From NCBI GenBank assembly GCA_964544105.1, contig CAZIZQ010000005.1, forward strand, positions 1 to 34,334: DNA of 34,334 nt, written 5' to 3'. Shown here one piece after another: positions 23,955 to 32,799 of this stretch (its first letter is position 1; each line of letters starts with the position of its first letter). The position numbers were made by a program, and so were the translations under genes. The stretch is from GCA-016432345 sp964544105 (GTDB lineage: Bacteria > Patescibacteriota > Microgenomatia > Levybacterales > UBA12049). Under the pieces are notes generated by a model. That model ran no database searches, was not told the DNA's origin, and worked only from the letters and a program-made list of their open reading frames with translations.

Positions 23955-25250
23955 TTATCCGAATCCTGGTAGTTGGAATATATCAACTCCGATAACCCGC
24001 AGTATTACTAGTGATAATAGCATAAACACAATACCTACAATGGCCGAGGTAATTTCTTCCCGTGCTTCTTTTACTTTTTCTGCTTCGCCATGGGAAAACA
24101 TCAGCTTGTATCCAGCGACAATAATAAGATATGTTGCCCAACCTCCGGCCATACTCAAGAGCACAGTAAAGATGGTTTTAACAAACCCTGCCGGATCAGT
24201 GGGAATAGGCCCAATCGCACTATCTATTTTTGTGCACTTAACAATTTGTTCCCTTTTTTCCCTTTTTACTGTTTCACTATCGTCTTTGTTTATGGTAATT
24301 GTTTTTCTATGCTGTATATCTCCGCCTTCGCCTTCAGCGCAAGGCAAAAGCGCGGGGGGAATTGGGGTAAAGGTAGGAGGAGCTGGAGAAGTATCGCCTC
24401 TCGTATTAACTTTTCCCTCCTCGCAGGTTTTTGTTTCATCTCGATTAAGATTTACCTCAACTGTATTCTGAGCTCCAGGCGTGCATCCATAATAGCTTGC
24501 CCGTCTTGTTTTATCGAAGTGATGGGCAAAACAGAGTACGTGTTTTCTGTCTGGATTATCTTGAAATTCTTTTGCAGTCGTTGCCCCGGGAATCGTTTCT
24601 ATCCAGACATTTTTATCGACAGCAAAATAAGTTACTGGCTGTGTACCTAATGGATTTTGAATAAGACCGTAGTCATACCACCACCACCCGTATTCCTGGC
24701 CCGGAATAAGATCTTCAAGAAGTATCATTACATCTGTACCAGCTTTAAATTGACATATCTGTTTTTGCAGGAAAGATGCTTTTGGAAAACCAGTAGGAAT
24801 ATCTGTTGGTGTTGGAGTTGGAGCAGATGTTGGTCTTGGAGCAGCGTCAACATTAATAACAGCACGGCCAAGAACATCTTTATCATCTTTGCATGTCGTG
24901 TCTTTGATGTCACATAATTTTAGAATAAATTTTCCTGAGCGATTATTAAAACGAGTGTCTCCTTGAAAAGATGCAGAGAGGTCAATAGAGNNNNNNNNNN
25001 AATCGTTTGCCGATGCATTTCCTACATAAAACGCTTCATATTCTTTGAATTTTCCGTCAATTGATTGCGGATATAGAAAGAACCGCATTTTTACTAATGG
25101 GAGACCATCAGGACAACTTGTTGGTTTTTCAAGGTGAACGAAAACATCGGTATTGGCAGGAATATGTTGAGCATCATACCTTGTTTTATCGAAAGAATTT
25201 TCTGCGTAACTGGCCGTCAATTCGCAAGTTGCCGCGTAGCTTTTTTCCAA
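23955..25250 (-). CDS. Large secreted protein with C-terminal T4SS-pilin domain; 5' end uncertain, contains assembly gap
   Basis: About 431 residues are readable. The outer part has many cysteines (CELTASYAENS, TSCPDG, LCDIKDTTCKDD) and beta-rich segments, with a proline/threonine linker (PTSAPTPTPTDIPTGF). The C-terminal about 80 residues are a pilin module: FVKTIFTVLLSMAGGWATYL, loop SHGEAEKVKEAREE, then AIVGIVFMLLSLVILRVIG. Ten N (24991-25000) hide a few residues. The only in-frame start is TTG at 25250, just before KSYAATCE, which looks like a signal-peptide cleavage region. The missing signal peptide is present one frame away from GTG 25311 (starting RKIFLFINLNF), so one extra base in an A/T run probably breaks the gene here. 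It heads the pilin operon. Confidence 0.75.
   Translation of the reverse strand: MEKSYAATCELTASYAENSFDKTRYDAQHIPANTDVFVHLEKPTSCPDGLPLVKMRFFLYPQSIDGKFKEYEAFYVGNASANDXXXXSIDLSASFQGDTRFNNRSGKFILKLCDIKDTTCKDDKDVLGRAVINVDAAPRPTSAPTPTPTDIPTGFPKASFLQKQICQFKAGTDVMILLEDLIPGQEYGWWWYDYGLIQNPLGTQPVTYFAVDKNVWIETIPGATTAKEFQDNPDRKHVLCFAHHFDKTRRASYYGCTPGAQNTVEVNLNRDETKTCEEGKVNTRGDTSPAPPTFTPIPPALLPCAEGEGGDIQHRKTITINKDDSETVKREKREQIVKCTKIDSAIGPIPTDPAGFVKTIFTVLLSMAGGWATYLIIVAGYKLMFSHGEAEKVKEAREEITSAIVGIVFMLLSLVILRVIGVDIFQLPGFG
24991..25000. other. Scaffold gap (ten N)
   Basis: An unresolved join within the pilin-domain gene. The flanking reading frame is kept if the run is taken as ten bases, but the true length is unknown. 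Sequence quality around here, including homopolymers near 25241-25261, should be treated with care. Confidence 0.98.
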
Positions 25251-25308
25251 ATAAAAAAAAAGAAAAGAACAAAAAAAAGTTTAAGTTTATAAAAAGAAAA
25301 ATCTTTCT

Positions 25309-25349
25309 CACCCTTCCATCGTAGAGCAAAAAGAGGGGAGAATGCAAGC
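25309..25349. repeat. 41-base direct repeat, left copy, upstream of the pilin operon
   Basis: It matches 26635-26675 at 37 of 41 positions, both in the same orientation. On the minus strand it contains TTGCAT, 18 bases, then TACGAT, which resembles a promoter. A start point 7 bases further on would coincide with GTG 25311, the likely true start of the signal-peptide-bearing pilin protein. It lies about 60 bases before the TTG at 25250. Confidence 0.8.
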
Positions 25350-25358
25350 AATCGAAAA

Positions 25359-26570
25359 TCAATATAAAAATCCAAAAAGATAGAGAGGAATGGTAGTTGT
25401 TCCACCAATAAGAATATCATCTTTTACTACATAACTTTTTTTTACATTTTTGATTTGCCTAGATGACTTACTTTTTCCACCAATCTCGAGTGTTATACCG
25501 TTTACTTCGATATCTCCTTCCCGCGCGTAAAATATATGGTTATTAGCATTTTGCAAATTACTGATGATAAATAATTCTCTGATAACTCCAGAAAGAGGTT
25601 TTTTACCAAGATCTTCGTTAATCGCGTAGAGCAGGTTGGTATTATCCAAATAGATTTTTTCTGCGTTGCGAACGAGCGCGTGCCCGGATTTATTGATAAG
25701 CAAGAATCGTAAAACACTGGCATCTCTTAAGATTTGAATATAATAGGCAATAGTTGAATGATCTTTTTTTAAACTATTCGCAATACTGTTTGTATTTACG
25801 CTACCGGGTTGCGAAGTCGCAAAAAAGTAAAGAATCTTTTTGAAAGTTTCAAGATTTTGGGTATTTAAAGAGTAAAAACTACTGACATCTTGATAAATGA
25901 TTTTATCAACTATATTGCGAAGACTTTGCATATAAGCCTCAAACGTCTGAAGTTCAAATCTAGTGGGATAATACCCTTCCTTTACGTACTCTTTTAAAAA
26001 CCCAAGCAGTTTTGGCGTTGCTGAAATCTTTTTCTCGTATGCACCATGATTTTTAATCAAGTCCTCAAAGCTAATCATTGGATATGATTTTTTCTCTTTG
26101 ATTTCTAGAAACTCGCGGAACGAAAATCCATACATGGTTTTAATAGTCGCACGTCTGGATATGTCAGATTTACCTTTAATTAAGTCAATACTAGAACTTC
26201 CCGAGAAGATAATTTTAAGATTTGGGTAAGAGTCATAAATATTTTTTAGTTCCAGGTCCCAATTTTTATACTTATGAATTTCATCAATACAAATAATTGT
26301 GCCATTAAACTGTTTCACAAATAGGTCAACAACCTGGACTAAGGTATGTTCTACAAAATATAAATTATCAGCGGAGACATATAATGCCTGAGAGCTATCG
26401 CTATAATTTGTACGAAGGTAGTGTATAAGAAACGTTGTTTTCCCAACCCCTCTGGTGCCAACTACTCCTACAACACGACTACTCATTTGGAAATCAACAT
26501 AAAACTTTCGTATATATAAAGGCGCCATTTCTCTGAGTAATCTTTGGTATATTTCAAGTAATATATCCAT
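25359..26570 (-). CDS. AAA_14 / DUF4143 ATPase
   Basis: A 403-residue cytoplasmic ATPase. Walker A is GTRGVGKTTF (38-47), Walker B IICIDEIHK (92-100), and a sensor-like IIFSGSSSIDL follows. The C-terminal half has a winged-helix-like segment (NTNSIANSLKKDHSTIAYYI) and the family ending with AREGDIEVNGITLE and GGKSKSSRQIKN, a nuclease-like fold in DUF4143 proteins. These proteins are abundant in archaea and CPR and have no established function. The ATG at 26570 is preferred to GTG 26588, because a perfect TATAAT on the minus strand places the transcript start between them. The gene lies between 41-base direct repeats and seems inserted between the pilin operon and the next divergent gene. Confidence 0.9.
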   Translation of the reverse strand: MDILLEIYQRLLREMAPLYIRKFYVDFQMSSRVVGVVGTRGVGKTTFLIHYLRTNYSDSSQALYVSADNLYFVEHTLVQVVDLFVKQFNGTIICIDEIHKYKNWDLELKNIYDSYPNLKIIFSGSSSIDLIKGKSDISRRATIKTMYGFSFREFLEIKEKKSYPMISFEDLIKNHGAYEKKISATPKLLGFLKEYVKEGYYPTRFELQTFEAYMQSLRNIVDKIIYQDVSSFYSLNTQNLETFKKILYFFATSQPGSVNTNSIANSLKKDHSTIAYYIQILRDASVLRFLLINKSGHALVRNAEKIYLDNTNLLYAINEDLGKKPLSGVIRELFIISNLQNANNHIFYAREGDIEVNGITLEIGGKSKSSRQIKNVKKSYVVKDDILIGGTTTIPLYLFGFLY

Positions 26571-26588
26571 ATATTTGACTCCACTCAC

Positions 26589-26594
26589 ATTATA
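26589..26594 (-). promoter_or_regulatory. -10 element of the AAA_14 ATPase gene
   Basis: TATAAT on the minus strand, with a weak -35 (TTGTAT) 16 bases further upstream. The expected start point falls about 12 bases before the ATG at 26570, which decides between the two candidate start codons. Confidence 0.5.
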
Positions 26595-26634
26595 TCATAG
26601 AAAAATTTGAATACAATCAAGAAAAAACTTTTTT

Positions 26635-26675
26635 CACTCTTCCATCGTAGAGCAAAGGGGGGGGAGAATGCAAGC
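26635..26675. repeat. 41-base direct repeat, right copy, upstream of the ATPase gene
   Basis: Same sequence as 25309-25349 with four differences, three of them turning an A/G stretch into a run of eight G (26657-26664). It lies 65 bases before the ATPase ATG, about the same distance as the left copy from the pilin gene. The TTGCAT-18-TACGAT words are retained. Confidence 0.8.
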
Positions 26676-26683
26676 TGCTTGTA

Positions 26684-26713
26684 TTGACAAAGAGGAACAA
26701 AAATCCGTATGCT
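26684..26713 (+). promoter_or_regulatory. Candidate promoter of the 1305-residue protein gene
   Basis: A perfect -35 box TTGACA (26684-26689), an 18-base spacer and TATGCT (26708-26713) as -10. A GAGG ribosome-binding site at 26720-26723 lies 9 bases before the ATG at 26733. The 18-base spacing and imperfect -10 lower confidence. Confidence 0.5.
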
Positions 26714-26732
26714 GGATATGAGGTAAATATAT

Positions 26733-29700
26733 ATGCCAGATGGTTCGGGTGGAAGTCCAGAAATTTTAAAGACACAGGGTTCTCCTCGTGCCGGGAATAA
26801 AGGGGGAAAGGCGCAAACTGAAGAGGAAAAAGCAGAAGAAAAACGAAAAGGAGAAGAAGCGGTACAAAAAAAAATAGAAGAGTTTCGATTGCATATTGCC
26901 CGTCCCCGTAAAGAATTGCTTGACGAAGCAACAAAACCTCATCGGGATAAAATTGAATCATTCCAGAAGAAGGTACAAGAGAAACCAATAGGGGCATGGG
27001 AGATTGGCGATCTAAGAAGTGATTTAGAAGCAATGCTGGTTCTTGATGAAGAGTTAGCAAAAGGCGATGCAGAGCCGGAATTACAAAGTCTTGTCCAGGA
27101 TATTGCAGGGTATTGTTTTTTTGAATTAGCAAAAAGGCCAGAATTTGTGTTACCAGATGTTTGGATGGATCGGCTTCGAGAAATGCAAGCTGTAGAGCCG
27201 ATCATGGCGCCTGTAGTGCATGATATTTTTTCAGGAGGTAATAACGCAGCTACTGTTGCAGAAGATGTATTAGAAACAATAGATAATCAACGGAGAAAAG
27301 GAAAAAGGGTAACACCGCAAGAAGCAAGACAATTGTGGACGGAATACTACAGTCGGCAAGGGAAAAATATTGAGACATTGCCAAGAGACGAAAGGCAGAC
27401 CCTCGAAATTGCCATAGCCCAAGGTATTGCCCCAGAATCCCACAGAGAAATAGGAAAGGTTTTGGAAAATGCATTGCTTGATGAGAAGGAGCGTAAATCC
27501 AGAGCAGTTGATATGTTAAAAAGACCGCCATCAAATCCAGTGACAGAGGAGCAAAAGAATGCCATTATTGACGCACATAGAATTGGACTTGGCACGGGAG
27601 TGTATGGCTATACCCGAGAGCAGATTGCCCAAAAAGCACAAATTTTAAAAGATGCAGGTTTTTCTAAAGAAGAACGGCGCATGCTGTTAGAAACTGGTAT
27701 TGCCGGCGCTCCTGTTGATATAGACCCTGCTGCTCCTGGAGAGTTACAAAATATTGCAACCGAGATTAATCGGCGACCTGAAACAAGAGATCGTGATGAT
27801 GATACAGAGCTTCGTTCAGCATATTTACATGACCAAATTAAAAGAGTAAGAGATCTTATTGACCGGGGAACATTCGGTACTAATCCTACTGATCCAGGAG
27901 TTGTCCAAGCGCATGATTTTATTACTACTTTGGAAGAACGGACAGAGGCTGTTGCTCAAGCAGAAGGAGTTATTGCAGAAAGAAGAGAAGAAAGAAGGCA
28001 ACAGCAAAGAGAGGTAGCAGAGTATGTGCCGACAAGAGAGGAAATAGATAATCAAGGATTTGATGCGGCACAGTATGCAACAGCAGACCCTCGTATTCGT
28101 AATATTGCAAATGCCATTGATGGTGTTTTGCATACAGATCCACCAACAGTAACAAGTAGTTACTTACGAGAACAGTTGCGGACGCTTATCCCAATAATGT
28201 TACCTGATGACCTAACTGATGTTATGAGAGATCAGGGTAATCGTTTACGAGGAGACATAGAAAGATTAAAAAGGTGGATTGATGCAGAAAATAATAGGAT
28301 TACAGAGCTAAGCAGTAGAGGGACACTATACGGAGAAATTCGTATGTCAGAACGAGAGAAAACAGAGCTTGTTAGATTAGCAATACAAGCAGGAGAAGAA
28401 GGGGGCGATATAAATGATTTAGGAAGTGAGGCGAGTATGGCCTGGCGAGAACTTGAGGAAAGATTTAATAGAAATTTTGCCCAGGCAGATGTAAATTCAA
28501 ATGATCAGTGGCGTGAAGCTTTGGGAGATGCAGGTAGTTATGAAATTAGAGAATTTTTACGAACCCTAACGAATGCATCTGAGAGCAAAACAAGTTCTTT
28601 TCCTCCTGCGCAACAAGAGGCAATTCGAACCGTTTTACGACGCTTAAAGCAAGAAATGGATTTGCGGGAGTATTTACATAGCTTAAGTTATCATGTCAAT
28701 ACTAACGCGGGAGCAGAGGAAATTATTAAAGGCGCAGCTCAGTTTCGTGGACAAGATGCAGATGTTGCATTTGGCAAGCGTGGAGTGGCACAAGTATTAC
28801 ATATGTATGAAAATGCCATGCTTGAGGTTATGGTAAAAAATGGTGGATTTTTACCCGGAACATCAATGATTAATAATCCTGATGGAACATATGGAGAAGT
28901 TGAAAAAATTGTTTTAGATCAGGCAAAAAGAGCAAAAGAGATAGGAGCATTGCCACGAGATATAGCAGACTGGGAAATTCGGCGGGCAATTTCTTTGGCC
29001 CGCGGGATGGGTATTGTAACTGGGCGGTTTTTTGAAATTGTTGCAGACCATGGTATTCCTAAAACAAATCCCTTAAACAGCTGGTGGGCAAATTCTTTAG
29101 TAAAAAATATTGCCTTTTTCCAACAGGTTACCCGGTTTGATGTGGGGAAGGAAAGAAATGCAATTTTAGGTTACAGACTGGAAGGCGGTGGGGGGCCATG
29201 GTCAACAAGTGAATTAGAGAAATATAGGAAAATGGGACAAGCAAAAATTCTTGATGCATTAGTAAACGAGGGTGATGATGACCGGCTTGTCCAAATGAAA
29301 AACCCCTTTCATATAGGTTCTATCTTTACCCAAACTGGTTGGCGTTGGCGGGGTGACAAAGTAAATATGGCAAGCGCAGCATCACATTTACTGGAAGAAG
29401 ATCCATTTAATCCTATTATTGGTGTTGGGCTGCAGATAGAAGCGCAACGTGGTGCTTTAGAAAGCACAGATTTGCTAGATAAGGCAGACCGTGAAGAAGC
29501 AAGAAGGTTATTGGGAGTTGATGTTAAAACAAAGGGAGACCGGGCAAAAGAAATTATTCACAGAGGTTTACGTTTATCATCTGAAATTTCGCCATTAAAG
29601 TTATTTAATGGTCTGACCAGATTGCGACGAGATGTTTTAATGAGACATTATGGGACTTCTGTGCAGAATCGGGAAGGGCAGATTTTTATTACGAATGATC

Positions 29701-30650
29701 AATTAAGAGACGATATAAAGGCCTTAAGTTTGGTTCAAGAGCATATGCAGCGTGAAAGGATTAACGCATATAACAGATATCTTGCAAGTGATGAGTTACG
29801 AATTTTTAAAGAAAGACTTGCACGAGGTGAAGTGACAGAAAGTGATAGGCCTCGAGCAGTTTTGCCAGAGCCACGCCTTCAATATAGGGTTTTAATAACA
29901 AGTGTTGATCCTGTTGAGCGTGCAAGACAAGAGGATCAGGCAAGGCGAGTTGAGCAACTTGCAAAACACATAGAGCACGAATTTACTAAGGATGGAAATA
30001 ATAGTCATATGCATAGGGTTATGCATAATTTAGAGCACAAGGGTTGGAAGGTGCCTTGGGTATTGGGTACAGACGATATTCCATATGATGCTCTAAAGTT
30101 TTCGGCAATTCCAGGAGATACTATTAAGCGGCGTTGGGATGCAGATATTGGTCCAGTTGTCCAAACAGCAGGACTTTATGGAAAGTTTATTGTGAATATG
30201 TCTGAATTTCAAAGCCAGCACGATATTGTCAAAGCAATGACCGAGATACACAATACGCTTTCTGGGCACGATGGAGATGTGGCTCAAGACACGATTCGTT
30301 ATTTAGCAGAAGGTGTTGGGAAGTTTTATAAAAAAGACTGGACAACAAGGCTGCCTTTAGGTATTGGAAAACTCGAAGGCTATCTTGGTGGAAAGGCGTC
30401 ATATGCTCAAGTTGTTTATGGTCGGGGACAAATGGCGTGGGACGAGTTAGACATGCAAGCATTTTTACATCATATTCATGCTGCAGGAATAGTGAATCAC
30501 CACCAAATGGAAGAATTAAAAATACGGCTTGGAGCGGAAAATTATCAGTTGATTTGGGCAGCCATGCGATCTGGTATTCCAATGTTTCTTCTAGGATTTA
30601 TTTATATGATGCTACTTGAGCAAATGGAGCAGGCAAAAAAATCAGCGTAG
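26733..30650 (+). CDS. Giant tail-anchored helical protein of the T4SS island
   Basis: A 1305-residue protein that I cannot assign to a family. It starts with glycine/proline/lysine-rich sequence (MPDGSGGSPEILKTQGS) and a very charged helix (EEEKAEEKRKGEEAVQKK). Long stretches of arginine- and glutamate-rich helices follow through most of its length. The last third is better ordered, with tryptophan- and glycine-containing segments (NPLNSWWANSLVKNIAFFQQ, TGWRWRGDK). One hydrophobic segment at about 1279-1297 (SGIPMFLLGFIYMMLLEQ) precedes a short charged tail. No signal peptide, so it is probably cytoplasmic and tail-anchored like the product of 20262-22166. It ends four bases before the convergent VirB6-like gene. 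A structural role at the base of the secretion channel is possible but unproven. Confidence 0.8.
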   Translation: MPDGSGGSPEILKTQGSPRAGNKGGKAQTEEEKAEEKRKGEEAVQKKIEEFRLHIARPRKELLDEATKPHRDKIESFQKKVQEKPIGAWEIGDLRSDLEAMLVLDEELAKGDAEPELQSLVQDIAGYCFFELAKRPEFVLPDVWMDRLREMQAVEPIMAPVVHDIFSGGNNAATVAEDVLETIDNQRRKGKRVTPQEARQLWTEYYSRQGKNIETLPRDERQTLEIAIAQGIAPESHREIGKVLENALLDEKERKSRAVDMLKRPPSNPVTEEQKNAIIDAHRIGLGTGVYGYTREQIAQKAQILKDAGFSKEERRMLLETGIAGAPVDIDPAAPGELQNIATEINRRPETRDRDDDTELRSAYLHDQIKRVRDLIDRGTFGTNPTDPGVVQAHDFITTLEERTEAVAQAEGVIAERREERRQQQREVAEYVPTREEIDNQGFDAAQYATADPRIRNIANAIDGVLHTDPPTVTSSYLREQLRTLIPIMLPDDLTDVMRDQGNRLRGDIERLKRWIDAENNRITELSSRGTLYGEIRMSEREKTELVRLAIQAGEEGGDINDLGSEASMAWRELEERFNRNFAQADVNSNDQWREALGDAGSYEIREFLRTLTNASESKTSSFPPAQQEAIRTVLRRLKQEMDLREYLHSLSYHVNTNAGAEEIIKGAAQFRGQDADVAFGKRGVAQVLHMYENAMLEVMVKNGGFLPGTSMINNPDGTYGEVEKIVLDQAKRAKEIGALPRDIADWEIRRAISLARGMGIVTGRFFEIVADHGIPKTNPLNSWWANSLVKNIAFFQQVTRFDVGKERNAILGYRLEGGGGPWSTSELEKYRKMGQAKILDALVNEGDDDRLVQMKNPFHIGSIFTQTGWRWRGDKVNMASAASHLLEEDPFNPIIGVGLQIEAQRGALESTDLLDKADREEARRLLGVDVKTKGDRAKEIIHRGLRLSSEISPLKLFNGLTRLRRDVLMRHYGTSVQNREGQIFITNDQLRDDIKALSLVQEHMQRERINAYNRYLASDELRIFKERLARGEVTESDRPRAVLPEPRLQYRVLITSVDPVERARQEDQARRVEQLAKHIEHEFTKDGNNSHMHRVMHNLEHKGWKVPWVLGTDDIPYDALKFSAIPGDTIKRRWDADIGPVVQTAGLYGKFIVNMSEFQSQHDIVKAMTEIHNTLSGHDGDVAQDTIRYLAEGVGKFYKKDWTTRLPLGIGKLEGYLGGKASYAQVVYGRGQMAWDELDMQAFLHHIHAAGIVNHHQMEELKIRLGAENYQLIWAAMRSGIPMFLLGFIYMMLLEQMEQAKKSA

Positions 30651-30653
30651 GAA

Positions 30654-32387
30654 TTATTTAGGGTGACCTCCTGCACCAGCTGCTTCTCCTGATCTACCAA
30701 ATGCAGCTCCAAGACCAGGAATATTCCTCCACATACCAGAATAGTATCCATACTGATTAAGTTTTTGCATCTGTGCCGGAAGATTTACTGCGCTTGTTCC
30801 AAATCCAATTGCTCCGGCAATTGCCCCTGTTTGCTTAAATGATGGTGCTTTTATAAGTTCTTTCATCATGGTTAATACTTGCGGTGTCATAAGTATTATA
30901 CCAAGTCCAATAAATGCAGCAAATCCTTCTGCATTTGGATTGCTTATCATTGGAGGGGCAAATTGCCCTGCAGCTTTTGCTCCAAAAGCCTTCATAAAGG
31001 CAGAGCCTAAAAGAAACATGCCAATTGTGACCGGAAATACGGAGAGGTGGCTGATAATTTCTTTAAGCCATGCTCCAAAACCAATGCTGCTTCCAGGAAT
31101 TAAACCACCCAATATCCAAAATGGTGCAAAAACAACGTCGATAAGAATAAATATATATGACTTTATAAGTTCGAAAGCCAGCCGAAACAGCGCCCACAAA
31201 ATGGCAATGGCAATAACAAGAAAGGCAATAATCTGTATAAATATATTTTGTATGTCTTGTGCATACATAACACCAACACTAAAACCAACAAAAGGCAATA
31301 CAATATCTGCAAGTGTTGAAACAACACCTGCAGCTACTGTTATAGGAGTAGGAATTGCTGTCAAAAGTTTTCCAAATTTGAATAAAGAAGATAGCCCATT
31401 AAGAAGAGAAACGCCTCCTTTTGCTACCCCACTAGCAACGTCGCTAATATGTCTGCCAATTAAAGCTCCAGCTATGCCCATAACAATCTGCCCACCTGGT
31501 CCTTCAAATAATTTAGGCATTTGGTCGGCAAATGCTGCTGATGGAGCATCACCTATGAGGGCTAAGCCATACCACGCACCATCTTTTTCTCCTAAATAAT
31601 TTGCTGCTTCAAAGACACTTGTTGATTGCACAACTCCCTGCGCTGTGTCTTGGGAGATAAGTGGTTTTTTATCTGTGCCGGTTACAGATGTTATGACATT
31701 AGATGTGACATAGATAGATGTCCACATAAGGTCAATAAGAAGCCCGGATATGGCAAAAGAAAAGGTAACCAACAGAATTGCCACAATAATGCCAGGGAGT
31801 TGGTTGCTAATGGTCATGACAGTTCTAGGATCCATGTGCACTCGCAACATAATGCCAAATCCTAAAATAATAAAAATGGCTATAAAGAAAAAGTATACAA
31901 GGTTTCGGAATGCAATCCAAAGATTCATTATTGGGCTAAGGCTGTCAAAACCGGTACCTGTAGTAGCTGCGTACGCTGACTTTGCAATGCCAAAGTTTTG
32001 TGCAAGATAGCGAACATAATCACCTGTATGCATAAGAGGTGTAAATGTCATGCCAATAACATTTGTTGTCATACCAATTGCTCCGCCAATTTTTCCTGGA
32101 TTTTCAGCTTGAGCAAAGCCAATTTTTCCTGTTTGTTGGTCGATTCCCAAACAAGTCTGATTACGATTAATAACATCACGGCCTGTTATCTGGCAAATCA
32201 TAGAGGCCATAACTTCGATCATGACACTTTGTGTATGGGTATGAAGATTTTTTGGTACGTCGGGGTTGGTATTAGCTGTTAAAGCAGTGGTTGTCTGTGC
32301 ATAGGCGAGGGGAATAAGTGGGGTAATGCAAAAAAGAAAGATAAGAAAAAAAATGATTAGACGCTTGAATCGAACGGGCAGTTTCAT
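30654..32387 (-). CDS. VirB6-like polytopic T4SS membrane protein
   Basis: A 577-residue membrane protein with a signal peptide (RLIIFFLIFLFCITPLIPLAYA, cut after AYA). A short outer segment with two cysteines follows, then at least seven membrane helices. NLVYFFFIAIFIILGFGIML, then MDPRTVMTISNQLPG and IIVAILLVTFSFAISGLLID form a block that I associate with CPR secretion loci. Later helices surround LIKSYIFILIDVVFAPFWIL, the VirB6/TrbL-type core. The tail is glycine-rich and probably cytoplasmic. It forms the inner-membrane pore with VirB3 and VirB4 in known systems. No Shine-Dalgarno sequence is seen. The gene stands alone, convergent with the 1305-residue protein, and a foldback repeat lies just upstream. 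Confidence 0.85.
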   Translation of the reverse strand: MKLPVRFKRLIIFFLIFLFCITPLIPLAYAQTTTALTANTNPDVPKNLHTHTQSVMIEVMASMICQITGRDVINRNQTCLGIDQQTGKIGFAQAENPGKIGGAIGMTTNVIGMTFTPLMHTGDYVRYLAQNFGIAKSAYAATTGTGFDSLSPIMNLWIAFRNLVYFFFIAIFIILGFGIMLRVHMDPRTVMTISNQLPGIIVAILLVTFSFAISGLLIDLMWTSIYVTSNVITSVTGTDKKPLISQDTAQGVVQSTSVFEAANYLGEKDGAWYGLALIGDAPSAAFADQMPKLFEGPGGQIVMGIAGALIGRHISDVASGVAKGGVSLLNGLSSLFKFGKLLTAIPTPITVAAGVVSTLADIVLPFVGFSVGVMYAQDIQNIFIQIIAFLVIAIAILWALFRLAFELIKSYIFILIDVVFAPFWILGGLIPGSSIGFGAWLKEIISHLSVFPVTIGMFLLGSAFMKAFGAKAAGQFAPPMISNPNAEGFAAFIGLGIILMTPQVLTMMKELIKAPSFKQTGAIAGAIGFGTSAVNLPAQMQKLNQYGYYSGMWRNIPGLGAAFGRSGEAAGAGGHPK

Positions 32388-32433
32388 AAGGCTATCTTAG
32401 TGTGAATTATTTTTGTTTTTCTGTCAAGCGGAA

Positions 32434-32522
32434 CGTAAGAACGTTAATTTGCATAGCAAATTTTACGTTCAACGTTCCAGCAGCGTTGAACGTAATTCGC
32501 CTTTGGCGAAAACGTTCTTACG
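32434..32522. repeat. Multi-hairpin foldback element, copy 1
   Basis: An 89-base element closed by a perfect 12-base inverted repeat, CGTAAGAACGTT at 32434-32445 and AACGTTCTTACG at 32511-32522. Inside are ACGTTCAACG (32465-32474) paired with CGTTGAACGT (32484-32493), and TTCGCC with GGCGAA (32496-32510). A foldable 30-base unit lies at 32440-32469. The layout resembles a cloverleaf. The stop codon of the GIY-YIG gene (32518-32520) lies inside the right stem. The 30-base unit recurs exactly at 32837-32866. Confidence 0.9.
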
Positions 32523-32790
32523 CTGCGGAGGAGGAAGAATTTTCTAGAGTATGTCTCATCATTTTCTTAATGCTTCTAAGACCAAAACCACCTTTTAAAT
32601 ATTCTTCTCTATTTTTTGCATCAGTTCTGTTTTGGAATGCTTCATAAAATAAAAGTGTATAGGGAAGTTTATATTTAGTTGCCTTATTGAGGCCTTTATT
32701 GTGAGAAGAGAATCTTTTCTTTAAATCGGAAGTATAGCCTATGTATAAGCTTTTATCTTTTTGGCTGCGTAAAATGTAGACGTAATACAT
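32518..32790 (-). CDS. GIY-YIG nuclease-domain protein (UPF0213/YhbQ type)
   Basis: A 90-residue single-domain protein. YYVYILRSQKDKSLYIGYTS carries the GIY-YIG pair of motifs, followed by the catalytic arginine region LKKRFSSHNKG. KYKLPYTLLFYEAF and NREEYLKGGFG, with the metal-binding glutamate, complete the fold. Such free-standing proteins have weak or unknown nuclease activity in the cell. It is bracketed by structured repeats that share an identical 30-base unit, and its serine/alanine end (NSSSSAA) and stop come from sequence touching the left repeat. This suggests the gene travels with these repeats. tRNA-Ser lies just upstream. Confidence 0.9.
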   Translation of the reverse strand: MYYVYILRSQKDKSLYIGYTSDLKKRFSSHNKGLNKATKYKLPYTLLFYEAFQNRTDAKNREEYLKGGFGLRSIKKMMRHTLENSSSSAA

Positions 32791-32799
32791 TTAGAAGGC

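Noticed and set aside
26617..27132. Minus-strand open frame of 171 codons opposite the giant protein gene
   Set aside because: It is antisense to a strongly helical, charged coding frame and is leucine/phenylalanine-rich as expected of a shadow frame. It has no start signal.
30868..31599. Plus-strand 243-codon open frame inside the VirB6-like gene
   Set aside because: Antisense of hydrophobic membrane helices. The minus-strand product has a signal peptide and family pattern, while this one has neither.
32434..32522. Rho-independent terminator
   Set aside because: The stems are strong but no T run follows on either strand.
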